The position numbers and the translations under genes were made by a program. From Thermus filiformis (GTDB taxonomy: Bacteria > Deinococcota > Deinococci > Deinococcales > Thermaceae), in contig NZ_JPSL02000033.1 of the NCBI RefSeq assembly GCF_000771745.2, forward strand, positions 1 through 52,488: 52,488 bases of DNA, in the 5' to 3' direction. How positions within the stretch are numbered: the first letter of the stretch is position 1; each line of letters opens with the position of its first letter. The notes below the pieces were generated by a model. That model had not been told where the DNA came from, ran no database searches, and was given only the letters and a program-made list of their open reading frames with translations. Below are positions 16,704 to 24,345 of the stretch, one piece after another.

Positions 16704-18842
16704 CTACCGGCGCCTGGGGGGGATCTTCCCTTCCAGCTCGGGCCGGATCAGGTCAATCTTGCCCCGCTCGTCAATCCGGTGCACCTTGACCTTGATCACG
16801 TCCCCCACCTTCAGGTGGTCCTCCACCCGCCCCACGCGGCCCGGGGCGATCTGGCTGATGTGAAGGAGCCCCTCGGTGCCGGGGAAGAGGCTCACGAAGG
16901 CCCCGAAGGGGGTGATCTTGGTCACCGTCCCCTCGTAGACCTCGCCCACCTTGGCCTCCATGGTCAGCTCCTCTATGCGGCGCTTGGCCTTGAGGGCGGC
17001 CTCGAGGTCGGCGGAGTAGATGCGGATCGTCCCGTCGGACTCAATATCCACCTCCACGCCCAGCTCCTCCAGGGCCCGCACGTTCTTCCCCCCGGGGCCG
17101 ATGACCAGGCCCACCTTTTCCACGGGGACCTTGAGCTGGATGATCCGGGGGGCGAAGGGCTTGAGGTCGGGCCTGGGGGCGGGCAGGACCTCGGCCATCC
17201 GGTCCAGGATGTAAAGCCGCGCCTCCCGCGCCTGGAGGAGGGCCTCCTTCAGCACCTCCCGGGGAAGCCCCCCCACCTTGTTGTCCATCTGCAAGGCGGT
17301 GACCCCGTCCCGGGTGCCCGCCACCTTGAAGTCCATGTCCCCCAGGGCGTCCTCCAGCCCCAGGATGTCCGTGAGGACCACGTGCCGGTCCCCCTCCCAG
17401 ACGAGCCCCATGGCCACACCGGCCACGGGCTTCCGGATGGGCACCCCGGCGTCCATCAGGGCCAGGCAGCCGGCGCAGACGGTGGCCATGGAGCTGCTCC
17501 CGTTGGACTCGAGCACGTCCCCCACCACCCGGATGGTGTAGGGGAACTCCTCCTCAGGGGGAAGCACGGCCTTCAGGGCCCGCTTGGCCAGGTGGCCGTG
17601 CCCCACCTCCCGGCGGGAGACCCCCCGGAGGCGCTTCACCTCCCCGGTGGAGAAGGGGGGGAAGTTGTAGTGGACCAGGAAGGGGTCGGTCTCGTCAATC
17701 CCCAGGTCGTCTATGATCTGTTCGTCCCGGCCCGTGCCCAGGGTGACGGTGCCCAGGACCTGGGTCTCGCCCCGGGTGAAGACGGCGGAGCCGTGCGCCC
17801 GGGGGAGGACGTCCACCTCGAGCCAGATGGGCCGGATGTCCCTGGGCCCCCGCCCGTCCGCCCGCCTGCCCTCCTCCAGGACCAGCCGCCTCAGCTCCTT
17901 TCGCACCACCTCGTCAAAGGCCGCCTCCAGGAGGGGGCGCTTTTCCTCGTCCTTAGTCCCGTCCTCCTTTAGGGGGAGGGCCTCCTCCACCAGGGCCTTC
18001 ATGAAGGCCTCGAGGCCCTTGCTCCGCTCGGCCTTGCTCGCGGTCTGCAAGACGGCGGAAAGCCCCCGCTCCACCGCCAGCCGATAGAAGGCCTCCTTCT
18101 CCTCCTCGCTGAGGGAAGGGGGCGGGGTCCAGGCCAGCTTGGGCTTGGCCAGGGGGAGGAGGCGTTCTTGCAGGTCCAGGATGACCTGCATCTCCTTGTG
18201 GGCGAACTCCAGGGCCTGGACCAGGGTCTCCTCGTCCACCTCCTGGGCCCCCGCCTCCACCATGAGGATGGCCTCCCGGCTTCCCGCCACCACCAGGTCC
18301 AGCCCGCTCCTTTCCAGCTCCTGGAGGGTGGGGTTGAGGACGAACTGGCCCTCGAGGAGCCCCACCCGGACGCTGGCGATGGGGCCCTGCCAGGGGATGT
18401 CGGAAAGCATCAGGGCGGCGCTCGCCGCAATGGGGCCCAGGATGTCCGGGGGGTTCTCTTGGTCGGCGGAGAGGACGGTGAGGATGACCTGGACCTCGTG
18501 CCGGAACCCCTTGGGGAAGAGGGGCCGGATGGGCCGGTCGGTCATCCGGGCCGAGAGGATGGCCTTCTCCCCGGGCCGCCCCTCCCGCCGGAGGAAGGAG
18601 CCCGGGATCTTGCCCACCGCGTAGAGCCGCTCCTCAAACTCCACCGTGAGGGGGAGGAAGTCGGCCTCTATGGGCTCGTCGGAGGCCTGGGCGGTGGCCA
18701 GGACCACCGTCCCCCCGTAGCGGACCAGGGCGGAACCCGAGGCCTGCTTGGCGTACTTGCCGGTCTCTATGACCAGCTCCCGGCCGGCCACCTGGCCGGA
18801 CACGCGGAAAGGGCTTGGGGTGTTGGGGCTTGCTTCTGGCAT
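16704..18842 (-). CDS. pnp: Polynucleotide phosphorylase
   Basis: The product has 712 residues. PNPase degrades RNA 3'-5' with phosphate and can add tails. Both RNase PH-like cores are present (about 10-225 and 320-545), with [26 protein letters not shown]-type sequence in the first and the catalytic [19 protein letters not shown] region in the second. A KH domain (about 553-610, [16 protein letters not shown]) and an S1 domain (about 620-690, [18 protein letters not shown]) follow. The gene lies 62 bp after rpsO with a strong hairpin between. That is the classic rpsO-pnp arrangement, in which PNPase regulates its own mRNA in enterobacteria. RBS GAAGGAG precedes the ATG. Confidence 0.96.
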   Translation of the reverse strand: MPEASPNTPSPFRVSGQVAGRELVIETGKYAKQASGSALVRYGGTVVLATAQASDEPIEADFLPLTVEFEERLYAVGKIPGSFLRREGRPGEKAILSARMTDRPIRPLFPKGFRHEVQVILTVLSADQENPPDILGPIAASAALMLSDIPWQGPIASVRVGLLEGQFVLNPTLQELERSGLDLVVAGSREAILMVEAGAQEVDEETLVQALEFAHKEMQVILDLQERLLPLAKPKLAWTPPPSLSEEEKEAFYRLAVERGLSAVLQTASKAERSKGLEAFMKALVEEALPLKEDGTKDEEKRPLLEAAFDEVVRKELRRLVLEEGRRADGRGPRDIRPIWLEVDVLPRAHGSAVFTRGETQVLGTVTLGTGRDEQIIDDLGIDETDPFLVHYNFPPFSTGEVKRLRGVSRREVGHGHLAKRALKAVLPPEEEFPYTIRVVGDVLESNGSSSMATVCAGCLALMDAGVPIRKPVAGVAMGLVWEGDRHVVLTDILGLEDALGDMDFKVAGTRDGVTALQMDNKVGGLPREVLKEALLQAREARLYILDRMAEVLPAPRPDLKPFAPRIIQLKVPVEKVGLVIGPGGKNVRALEELGVEVDIESDGTIRIYSADLEAALKAKRRIEELTMEAKVGEVYEGTVTKITPFGAFVSLFPGTEGLLHISQIAPGRVGRVEDHLKVGDVIKVKVHRIDERGKIDLIRPELEGKIPPRRR

Positions 18843-18862
18843 ACGCGCTCCTTCAAGGGAAA

Positions 18863-18888
18863 GGCGGGACCGGACCCCCGGTCCCGCC
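18863..18888 (-). terminator. rpsO-pnp intercistronic hairpin
   Basis: A perfect 11-bp inverted repeat, arms 18863-18873 (GGCGGGACCGG) and 18878-18888 with a 4-nt loop, lies between rpsO and pnp on their mRNA. It may be a partial terminator, or an RNase processing and autoregulation hairpin as at the same place in E. coli. It is not followed by a T-run. Confidence 0.7.
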
Positions 18889-18904
18889 CCCGTTTACCTT
18901 TAGT

Positions 18905-19174
18905 TTACTTCCTGAGCCCGAGCTTCTCAATGAGGGCCTGGTAGCGGGCCTTGTCCTCCCGCTCGAGGTACCGAAGGAGCCGCCGCCTCTGGCCCACCAG
19001 CATGAGGAGGCCCCGGTGGGAGTGAAAGTCGTGCTTGTGCTTCTGCAGGTGCTCGGAAAGCCGGTTGATGCGCAGGGTGAGGAGGGCCACCTGCACCTCG
19101 GTGCTCCCCGTGTCCCCCGGGAAGCGGGCGAACTCCTCTATGACCTTCTGCTTCTCTTCCTTGGTGATGGGCAT
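18905..19174 (-). CDS. rpsO: 30S ribosomal protein S15
   Basis: The product has 89 residues, the standard S15 length. It binds 16S rRNA in the central domain. Conserved features are [39 protein letters not shown] and [17 protein letters not shown]. The frame extends 16 codons upstream, but ATG 19174 gives the canonical MPITKEEKQ start and is preceded by GGAGGAAAAG. It heads the rpsO-pnp pair and lies 51 bp after the Nudix gene. Confidence 0.97.
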   Translation of the reverse strand: MPITKEEKQKVIEEFARFPGDTGSTEVQVALLTLRINRLSEHLQKHKHDFHSHRGLLMLVGQRRRLLRYLEREDKARYQALIEKLGLRK

Positions 19175-19225
19175 CTTTTCCTCCGTCAGGCAGGAGGGCG
19201 CCTTTGGCCCCCTCCCCCTCAAACC

Positions 19226-19804
19226 CTACTCACTATAGGGGGCGAGGCTTTTCTCGTCAAGGCCGAAGCGGCTAAGGAGGACGGGCCTGGCGTAGAAGAG
19301 GGTGAGGGCGGTGGAGGCGTCCAGGATCTCCCCCCGGTGGAGGAGGCGGTAGGCCTCGAGGAGGGGGAGCTCCACCGTCTCCATCTCCTCCCCTGCCTCC
19401 CGGTTCGGCTCCGCCACCCGCTCGGCCCCGAAGGCCACGAAGGGGTGGAAGACCACGGCGGTGAAGGAGGGCTGGGGGTGGAAGGGGGGCAGGGGGACGA
19501 AGTCCCGAGCCCGGGCCCCCACCTCCTCCAGAAGCTCCCGGGCCGCGGCCTCCTGGGGGGTCTCCCCGGGGTCCACCTTCCCGGCCGGGACTTCCAAAAG
19601 GTACTTCCCCGTGGGGTGGCGGTACTGCCGGACGAAGAAGGCCGTGCCCTCCTCGGTCACCGGCAGGACGAAGGCGGCGGCCACCGGCCCCGGCCGGTAG
19701 ATATAGACCAGCTCCTCCCCGCTTCGGGTCCGCAGCCGCTCCCGGACCAGCCGCACCGGGTGGGAGAGGATCTCCTCTATCTCCAGGCTCTCAAAGGGGC
19801 TCAT
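19226..19804 (-). CDS. Nudix hydrolase, ADP-ribose pyrophosphatase type
   Basis: The product has 192 residues. The Nudix box runs from G75 to A97 (GKVDPGETPQEAAARELLEE, then VGA), with the full GX5EX7REUXEEXGU pattern. The upstream FVRQYRHPTGKYLLEVPAG and the proline ~16 residues after the box are typical of ADP-ribose pyrophosphatases (NudF-like). The Thermus members known as Ndx4-type enzymes hydrolyse ADP-ribose to AMP and ribose 5-phosphate. It overlaps the yqeY stop by 4 bp. Confidence 0.88.
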   Translation of the reverse strand: MSPFESLEIEEILSHPVRLVRERLRTRSGEELVYIYRPGPVAAAFVLPVTEEGTAFFVRQYRHPTGKYLLEVPAGKVDPGETPQEAAARELLEEVGARARDFVPLPPFHPQPSFTAVVFHPFVAFGAERVAEPNREAGEEMETVELPLLEAYRLLHRGEILDASTALTLFYARPVLLSRFGLDEKSLAPYSE

Positions 19805-20187
19805 CTCGCCATGCGCTCTATGACCCGGCGCACCTTCTCCCCGGGGGCCCTGGGCCCCAGGGCCTTGGTCACCACCCCGATGGCCGCCAGGGGGGTTTTG
19901 AACTGGGAGAAGTCTATGTTCTCCCGGACCCAGGCCTCGATCTCCTCCTCCGTCATCTCCTTGGGGAGGAAGCGGTCCAAAAACTCCGCCTCAAAGGCGT
20001 TGCCCTGCTCCAGGGCGATCTCCTTTAGGGCCCTAAGCACCTTCACCGCCTCCTCGTCGGGGAGGGGCTTGCCGTCTCCCTTCCGGTCCAGCTCGGCCTT
20101 GACCACCCGGGCGAAGTCCAGGGTCTTCTGGTCCCGGGCCTTCATGGCCTCCTTGATGGTTTCCTTGATGGCCTCGTAGATGCCCAT
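19801..20187 (-). CDS. yqeY: GatB/YqeY-domain protein
   Basis: The product has 128 residues. It matches the YqeY family (PF09424), related to the tail of GatB of the tRNA amidotransferase, with an all-helical core including ADQETLDF-like RDQKTLDFARVVKAELDRK and RFLPKEMTEEEIEAWV. The function in bacteria is not settled; an auxiliary role with aminoacyl-tRNA is assumed from GatB. It is first in the RNA-turnover operon. The ATG lies 9 nt after a -10 TAAACT, so the mRNA is probably leaderless. It is slightly shorter than usual (about 145). Confidence 0.88.
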   Translation of the reverse strand: MGIYEAIKETIKEAMKARDQKTLDFARVVKAELDRKGDGKPLPDEEAVKVLRALKEIALEQGNAFEAEFLDRFLPKEMTEEEIEAWVRENIDFSQFKTPLAAIGVVTKALGPRAPGEKVRRVIERMAR

Positions 20188-20212
20188 GCCCTTCTCAGTT
20201 TACACTCTGGGC
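20188..20212. promoter_or_regulatory. Compact divergent promoter, yqeY/purH
   Basis: Exactly 25 bp lie between the two ATGs, the same distance as at ftsX/gcvT. The centre reads AGTTTACACT. On the + strand TACACT (20201-20206) is a -10 with 6 nt to the purH ATG. On the minus strand TAAACT (20202-20197) is a -10 with 9 nt to the yqeY ATG. Both transcripts would be leaderless, and only one polymerase can bind at a time. Confidence 0.6.
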
Positions 20213-21703
20213 ATGTGGGCGCTCCTTTCCGTCTCCGATAAGCGGGGGCTTCTGGACTTCGCCCGTGGGCTCCTCGGCCTGGGCTTCCGGCTTCTCGCCA
20301 CCGGCGGGACTTACCGCGCCCTAAAGGAGGCGGGGCTTCCCGTCACCTACATCTCCGAGTTCACCGGCTTCCCCGAGGTCTTAGAGGGCCGGGTCAAGAC
20401 CCTCCACCCCAAGGTCCACGCCGGCCTCCTCGCCCGGCCCGACCAGGAGGAGGAGCTCCGGGCCTTGGGCCTCGAGCGCATCGGGGTCTTGGCGGTGAAC
20501 CTCTACCCCTTCCGGGAGGCCGTGGCCCGGGGAGCCACCTTCCAGGAGGCCCTGGAGCAGGTGGACATAGGGGGGCCGGCCATGCTCCGGGCCGCGGCCA
20601 AGAACCACCCGGCGGTCCTTCCCGTGTGCGACCCCGAGGACTACCCCAGGGTCCTGGAGGCCCTGAAGGAAGGCCCCACGCCGGAGTTCCGCCGGGCGCT
20701 CGCCCGCAAGGCCTTCGCCCACACGGCGGCCTACGACGCGGCCATCGCCGAGTGGCTTTCCGGGGAGAAGTTCCCCGAGGAGAAGTTCCTGGTCCTAAGG
20801 CGGGAGGCCCCCTTGCGCTACGGGGAGAACCCCCATCAGGAGGCGGCCCTTTACCGGGTCCTGGGGGAGGAGGGCCCCCTTATGGGGGCGCGCGTCCTCC
20901 AGGGCAAGGCCATGAGCTTCAACAACTACCTGGACGCCGAGGCCGCCTGGAACCTGGTCTCGGAGTTCGCCGAGCCCGCCTGCGTGGCGGTGAAGCACCA
21001 GAACCCCTGCGGCGTCGCCCTGGGGGACACCCCTCTCGAGGCCTACCGGAAGGCCCACGAGGCCGACCCCGTCTCCATCTTCGGGGGGATCGTGGCCCTG
21101 AACCGCCCGGTGGACGGCCCCACGGCCCAGGCCATGCGGGACGTCTTCTTGGAGGTGGTCCTGGCCCCGGCCTTTTCCGAGGAGGCCCTGGCCGCCTTCG
21201 CCTCCAAGAAGAACCTCCGCCTCCTCGAGGTCCCCTTCTTTGCGCAGGGCCCCTACCTGGACCTGAGGCGGCTTAGGGGCGGCCTCCTCCTCCAGGACGC
21301 GGACACCCTGGACCCCGCGAGCTTCCGGGTGGTGACCCAAAAGGCCCCGGAGGAGGCCCTCTGGCCCGACCTCCTGTTTGCCTGGAAGGTGGTGAAGCAC
21401 GTCCGCTCCAACGCCATCGTGGTGGCCAAGGGGGGGATGACCCTGGGGATCGGGGTGGGGCAGACCAACCGCCTGGCCGCGGCCCGGCACGCCCTCGAGG
21501 CCGCCGGGGAAAGGGCCAGGGGGGCGGTCCTCGCCTCCGACGCCTTCTTCCCCTTTGACGACGTGGTGCGCCTCGCGGCCTCCCAAGGCGTCGCCGCCAT
21601 CATCCAGCCCGGGGGGAGCGTCCGGGACGAGGACTCCATCCGGGCGGCGGACGAGCTGGGCCTGGCCATGGTCTTCACGGGCGTGCGGCACTTCCGGCAC
21701 TAA
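20213..21703 (+). CDS. purH: Bifunctional AICAR transformylase/IMP cyclohydrolase
   Basis: The product has 496 residues and catalyses the last two steps of IMP synthesis. The N-terminal IMP cyclohydrolase (MGS-like) domain has [36 protein letters not shown] and [15 protein letters not shown]. The AICAR formyltransferase domain has [34 protein letters not shown] and [12 protein letters not shown] 20213 is chosen over upstream in-frame codons because the protein should begin just before ALLSVSDK and because TACACT lies 6 nt upstream. The stop is 6 bp from the convergent desaturase gene. Confidence 0.96.
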   Translation: MWALLSVSDKRGLLDFARGLLGLGFRLLATGGTYRALKEAGLPVTYISEFTGFPEVLEGRVKTLHPKVHAGLLARPDQEEELRALGLERIGVLAVNLYPFREAVARGATFQEALEQVDIGGPAMLRAAAKNHPAVLPVCDPEDYPRVLEALKEGPTPEFRRALARKAFAHTAAYDAAIAEWLSGEKFPEEKFLVLRREAPLRYGENPHQEAALYRVLGEEGPLMGARVLQGKAMSFNNYLDAEAAWNLVSEFAEPACVAVKHQNPCGVALGDTPLEAYRKAHEADPVSIFGGIVALNRPVDGPTAQAMRDVFLEVVLAPAFSEEALAAFASKKNLRLLEVPFFAQGPYLDLRRLRGGLLLQDADTLDPASFRVVTQKAPEEALWPDLLFAWKVVKHVRSNAIVVAKGGMTLGIGVGQTNRLAAARHALEAAGERARGAVLASDAFFPFDDVVRLAASQGVAAIIQPGGSVRDEDSIRAADELGLAMVFTGVRHFRH

Positions 21704-21709
21704 CGCCGT

Positions 21710-22765
21710 TTACTTGCGGGTGCGCTCCTTAAGCCCCCGCTCCATCTGCCGCAAGAGGGGGGCCACGTCCTTGAAGCCCACCAGCTTGCGGCTTTCCTCG
21801 TCGTGCAGGTGCATGTCGGCGAAGGCGATCTTCAGGGCGTCCTTCAGGGTGACCGTGGGGGCCACCTTGACCAGGTCCACCTCCTTCTGCACCTTTTCCA
21901 GGTAGTAGTTGGGGATCTTGGGGGCTAGGTGGTGGATGTGGTGGAAGCCGATGTTCCCGGTGAGCCACTGGAGGAGCTTGGGGAGCTTCAGGTAGGTGCT
22001 CCCCTCCATGGCCGCCTTCAGGTACTCCCAACGGGGGTCGTTCTCCCAGTAGGCGTCCTCAAACTGGTGCTGGACGTAGAAGAGGAAGATGCCCAGCATC
22101 CCGGCGAAGTACTGGATGGGCAGGTAGACGAAAAGGAGGGTCTTTACCCCGAAAAGGAGGACGATGCCCGCAAGGAGGAGGGCCAGGGCCAGGTTGGTGA
22201 AGGCCACGCTGTTTCTCAGGTGGGGCTTATCCGAGCCATAGCCCAGGGGAAATCGGTAGGAGATCATGAAGACGTAAATGGGCCCGATCAGGAACATCAC
22301 GAAGGGGTTGCGGTAGATCCGGTACTTGAACCGCTCCCAAGGGGTGGCCTCCAGGTACTCCCGGACGGTCATGGTGTAGATGTCGCCCACGCCCCGCTTG
22401 TCCAGGTTGCCGCTCGTGGCGTGGTGCCGGGCGTGGCTGGCCTGCCAGTAGTGGTAGGGGACGAGGGTCAGGACCCCGCTCAGGAAGCCCAGGAGGTCGT
22501 TCATCCAGCGCTTCGGGAAGAAGGAGCCGTGGCCCGCGTCGTGCTGGAGGATGAACAGGCGCACCAGGAAGAGGGCGGCCACGAAGTCCAAAGCCAGGGT
22601 GAGGAGGAGGGAAAGGGAGAGGGCCTTGTGGGCCAGGAAGAAGAGGGCGAAGAGGGGCAGGGCGGTGTCCGCCACCTGCCTTAGGCTCCGCCGGACGTCG
22701 GGCTTGGCGTAGGGCTTGACCAGAGGGATCCAGTCCTTGGGTTCTATGGGGGATTTCTCGCTCAT
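21710..22765 (-). CDS. Membrane acyl-lipid fatty acid desaturase (delta-12-like)
   Basis: The product has 351 residues. It has three His boxes of the membrane desaturase family: HDAGH (75-79), HARHH (111-115) and HHIHH (275-279), set among four or more TM helices. Blocks such as TSGNLDKRGVGDIYTMTV, YRNPFVMFLIGPIYVF, VQHQFEDAYW and LTGNIGFHHIHHL are those of bacterial acyl-lipid delta-12/omega-6 type enzymes rather than carotenoid hydroxylases. It introduces a double bond into membrane fatty acids using O2 and a ferredoxin-type donor. ATG 22765 is preferred over an upstream in-frame start because family homology begins there and AAAGGGG precedes it. It is unusual, since Thermus lipids are mainly saturated branched chains. 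Confidence 0.87.
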   Translation of the reverse strand: MSEKSPIEPKDWIPLVKPYAKPDVRRSLRQVADTALPLFALFFLAHKALSLSLLLTLALDFVAALFLVRLFILQHDAGHGSFFPKRWMNDLLGFLSGVLTLVPYHYWQASHARHHATSGNLDKRGVGDIYTMTVREYLEATPWERFKYRIYRNPFVMFLIGPIYVFMISYRFPLGYGSDKPHLRNSVAFTNLALALLLAGIVLLFGVKTLLFVYLPIQYFAGMLGIFLFYVQHQFEDAYWENDPRWEYLKAAMEGSTYLKLPKLLQWLTGNIGFHHIHHLAPKIPNYYLEKVQKEVDLVKVAPTVTLKDALKIAFADMHLHDEESRKLVGFKDVAPLLRQMERGLKERTRK

Positions 22766-22840
22766 CTTCTGCACCCCTTTGCAGGGATGCTTCAGCCTAG
22801 GGGGGGAAGGGATGAGAAAGGTGAGCCGCATCCCCTTGAT

Positions 22841-22870
22841 ACCGGGATACGCCAGGATGGGGTGGCCTCA
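22841..22870 (-). repeat. Palindromic TGA-NN-CCACCCC element, copy 2 (deleted form)
   Basis: On the minus strand the dtd stop codon TGA (22870-22868) is followed by GG and CCACCCCATCCTGGC, identical to the left arm of copies 1 and 45451. The right arm is lost. Instead the sequence jumps to ATCCCGGT, resembling the outer CCCCGGT end of the full element. It looks like an internal deletion derivative. Confidence 0.7.
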
Positions 22871-23323
22871 GGGCCTCAGCCGGTCCCTCGAGTCCAGGAT
22901 GAGGGTCACCGGCCCCTCGTTCACCAGGTGGACCCGCATCTGGGCCCCGTAGACCCCCGTCTCCACCGGGTGGCCCTGGCCCACCAGGTGGTCTATGAAG
23001 ACCTCGTAGAGCCGGCGGCCCAGGTCAAAGGGGGCGGCCTCGAGGAAGCTCGGCCGGTGGCCTTTGCGCGTGTCCGCGTACAGGGTGAACTGGCTCACCA
23101 CCAGCACCTCCCCGCCCACCTCCTTCAGGTCCAGGTTCATCCTTCCGGCCCCGTCCTCAAAGACCCGCAGCCGGCCTACCTTCCGGGCCAGGTACTCCGC
23201 GTCCATGGGGGTGTCCTGCCGGTGGACGCCCAAAAGGACCAAAAGGCCCAGGCCGATCCTCCCCACCACCTCGCCCTCCACCTCCACGAAGGCTTGGGAG
23301 ACCCGCTGCACCACCGCGCGCAT
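22868..23323 (-). CDS. dtd: D-aminoacyl-tRNA deacylase
   Basis: The product has 151 residues, the usual size. DTD removes D-amino acids (and glycine) mischarged on tRNA. The N-terminal [18 protein letters not shown], the catalytic [17 protein letters not shown] and the cross-subunit NEGPVTLIL (Gly-cisPro motif) are all intact. It is followed by the desaturase gene 102 bp later and preceded by a degV remnant and degV on the same strand. The stop codon belongs to repeat copy 2. Confidence 0.96.
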   Translation of the reverse strand: MRAVVQRVSQAFVEVEGEVVGRIGLGLLVLLGVHRQDTPMDAEYLARKVGRLRVFEDGAGRMNLDLKEVGGEVLVVSQFTLYADTRKGHRPSFLEAAPFDLGRRLYEVFIDHLVGQGHPVETGVYGAQMRVHLVNEGPVTLILDSRDRLRP

Positions 23324-23332
23324 GGGCTTACT

Positions 23333-23410
23333 TTACCGGTGGATGCCCTGGGCCTGCGCCTCCTCCGGAGGGAGGCCCAGGGTGGAGTCGGCCACGAAGG
23401 CGGTTTTCAT
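23333..23410 (-). pseudogene. Remnant of a second degV gene (N-terminal 25 codons)
   Basis: Between dtd and degV the minus strand encodes MKTAFVADSTLGLPPEEAQA-QGIHR then TAA. It aligns with the start of the adjacent intact degV (MKVALVTDSTADLPEPLRTR-LGIRMVPL) in spacing and in the DST motif. It stops exactly where DegV proteins continue into VPLxV. I read it as the 5' stub of a degV paralogue whose remainder was deleted. A short expressed peptide is the less likely alternative. Confidence 0.7.
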
Positions 23411-23424
23411 ACCGGGATGCAACC

Positions 23425-24267
23425 TTAGAGGCTGTAGGCGTAAAACCCGTAGGTCCCGGGGCCGGTGTGGCTGGCGATGACGCTACCCAGCTCGCTGGTG
23501 AGCCCTTCCTCCACGGGCAGGCTCGAGGCCAGCACCATCCCTTTTAGCTCCTCCACCGCCTGGGAATCGCCGCTATAGAGGAAGAAGGCCCGGATGCGCC
23601 CCCGCCCCTTCCCCCAGGCCAGGAAGTCCTTGAGGATCAGCTCCCTCGCCCCCTTCTCCCCCCGGGCCCGGCCTGCCGCCTCCACCCGGCCCGCCTTGAG
23701 GGTGAGGACGGGCTTGATGTTCAAGAGGGTTCCCAGGAGGGCCTGTGCCCCCCCGATCCGCCCGCCCCGGCGGAGAAACTCCAAGGTGGCGACGCTGAAG
23801 CGGACGAAGTGGTCCTGGCGGATGCGGTTGAGCTCCGCCAGCACCTCCTCCAGGGCCTTGCCCTCTTGCAGGAGCTCGTGGGCCCGGAGCACCATCATCC
23901 CGATGCCCAAGGAGGCGGCCTGGGAGTCAAACAGGCTGACCCGGCCCGGGAAGGCCTGGGCGGCGAGCTCCGCGGACTGGAGCGTGCCGGAGAGCTTGCT
24001 GGAGATATGGATGGAAAGCACGTGGTCCGCCTCCGCTAGGGCCTGGCGGTAGACCTCCTCAAAGTCCTTGGGGGAGGGCTGGCTGGTGGTGGGGAAGGCC
24101 ACCCCCCGGCGCACCTTCTCAAAGATCTCCGTGGGGGTGATCTCGGTCCAGTCGCGGTAGACCCCGCTTCCCAGGTGGACATAAAGGGGCACCATCCGTA
24201 TTCCCAGGCGCGTGCGAAGAGGCTCGGGTAGGTCGGCGGTGGAGTCCGTGACCAGGGCTACTTTCAT
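23425..24267 (-). CDS. DegV-family fatty-acid-binding protein
   Basis: The product has 280 residues. It has the DegV signature TDSTADLP at residues 7-14, FPTTSQPSP (about 58-66), ISSKLSGTLQSAELAA (about 88-103) and the C-terminal GPGTYGFYAYSL. DegV (FakB) proteins bind a fatty acid between two domains. In Firmicutes they present exogenous fatty acid to FakA kinase. The desaturase in the same gene cluster fits a lipid context. A -10 TATACT lies 10 nt before the ATG. Confidence 0.93.
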   Translation of the reverse strand: MKVALVTDSTADLPEPLRTRLGIRMVPLYVHLGSGVYRDWTEITPTEIFEKVRRGVAFPTTSQPSPKDFEEVYRQALAEADHVLSIHISSKLSGTLQSAELAAQAFPGRVSLFDSQAASLGIGMMVLRAHELLQEGKALEEVLAELNRIRQDHFVRFSVATLEFLRRGGRIGGAQALLGTLLNIKPVLTLKAGRVEAAGRARGEKGARELILKDFLAWGKGRGRIRAFFLYSGDSQAVEELKGMVLASSLPVEEGLTSELGSVIASHTGPGTYGFYAYSL

Positions 24268-24277
24268 ACGCCGCGCC

Positions 24278-24283
24278 AGTATA
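24278..24283 (-). promoter_or_regulatory. degV -10 element
   Basis: TATACT on the minus strand, 10 nt before the degV ATG, suggests a leaderless or near-leaderless transcript. No good -35 is seen 17 bp upstream. Confidence 0.5.
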
Positions 24284-24313
24284 CCACAAGGGTGTAGTGT
24301 AGACCCTTCCTTG

Positions 24314-24338
24314 CCCGGGAAAAGCCCGGGTGCTACCT
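24314..24338 (+). promoter_or_regulatory. Hairpin and -10 element before serA
   Basis: Two CCCGGG hexamers (24315-24320, 24325-24330) around AAAAG can form a small stem. They are followed by CTACCT (24333-24338), a possible -10 with 7 nt to the serA ATG. If the mRNA starts at the ATG, the stem is DNA-level (an operator). If it starts upstream, the stem with the following T-run could attenuate transcription. Confidence 0.35.
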
Positions 24339-24345
24339 TTTTCCT

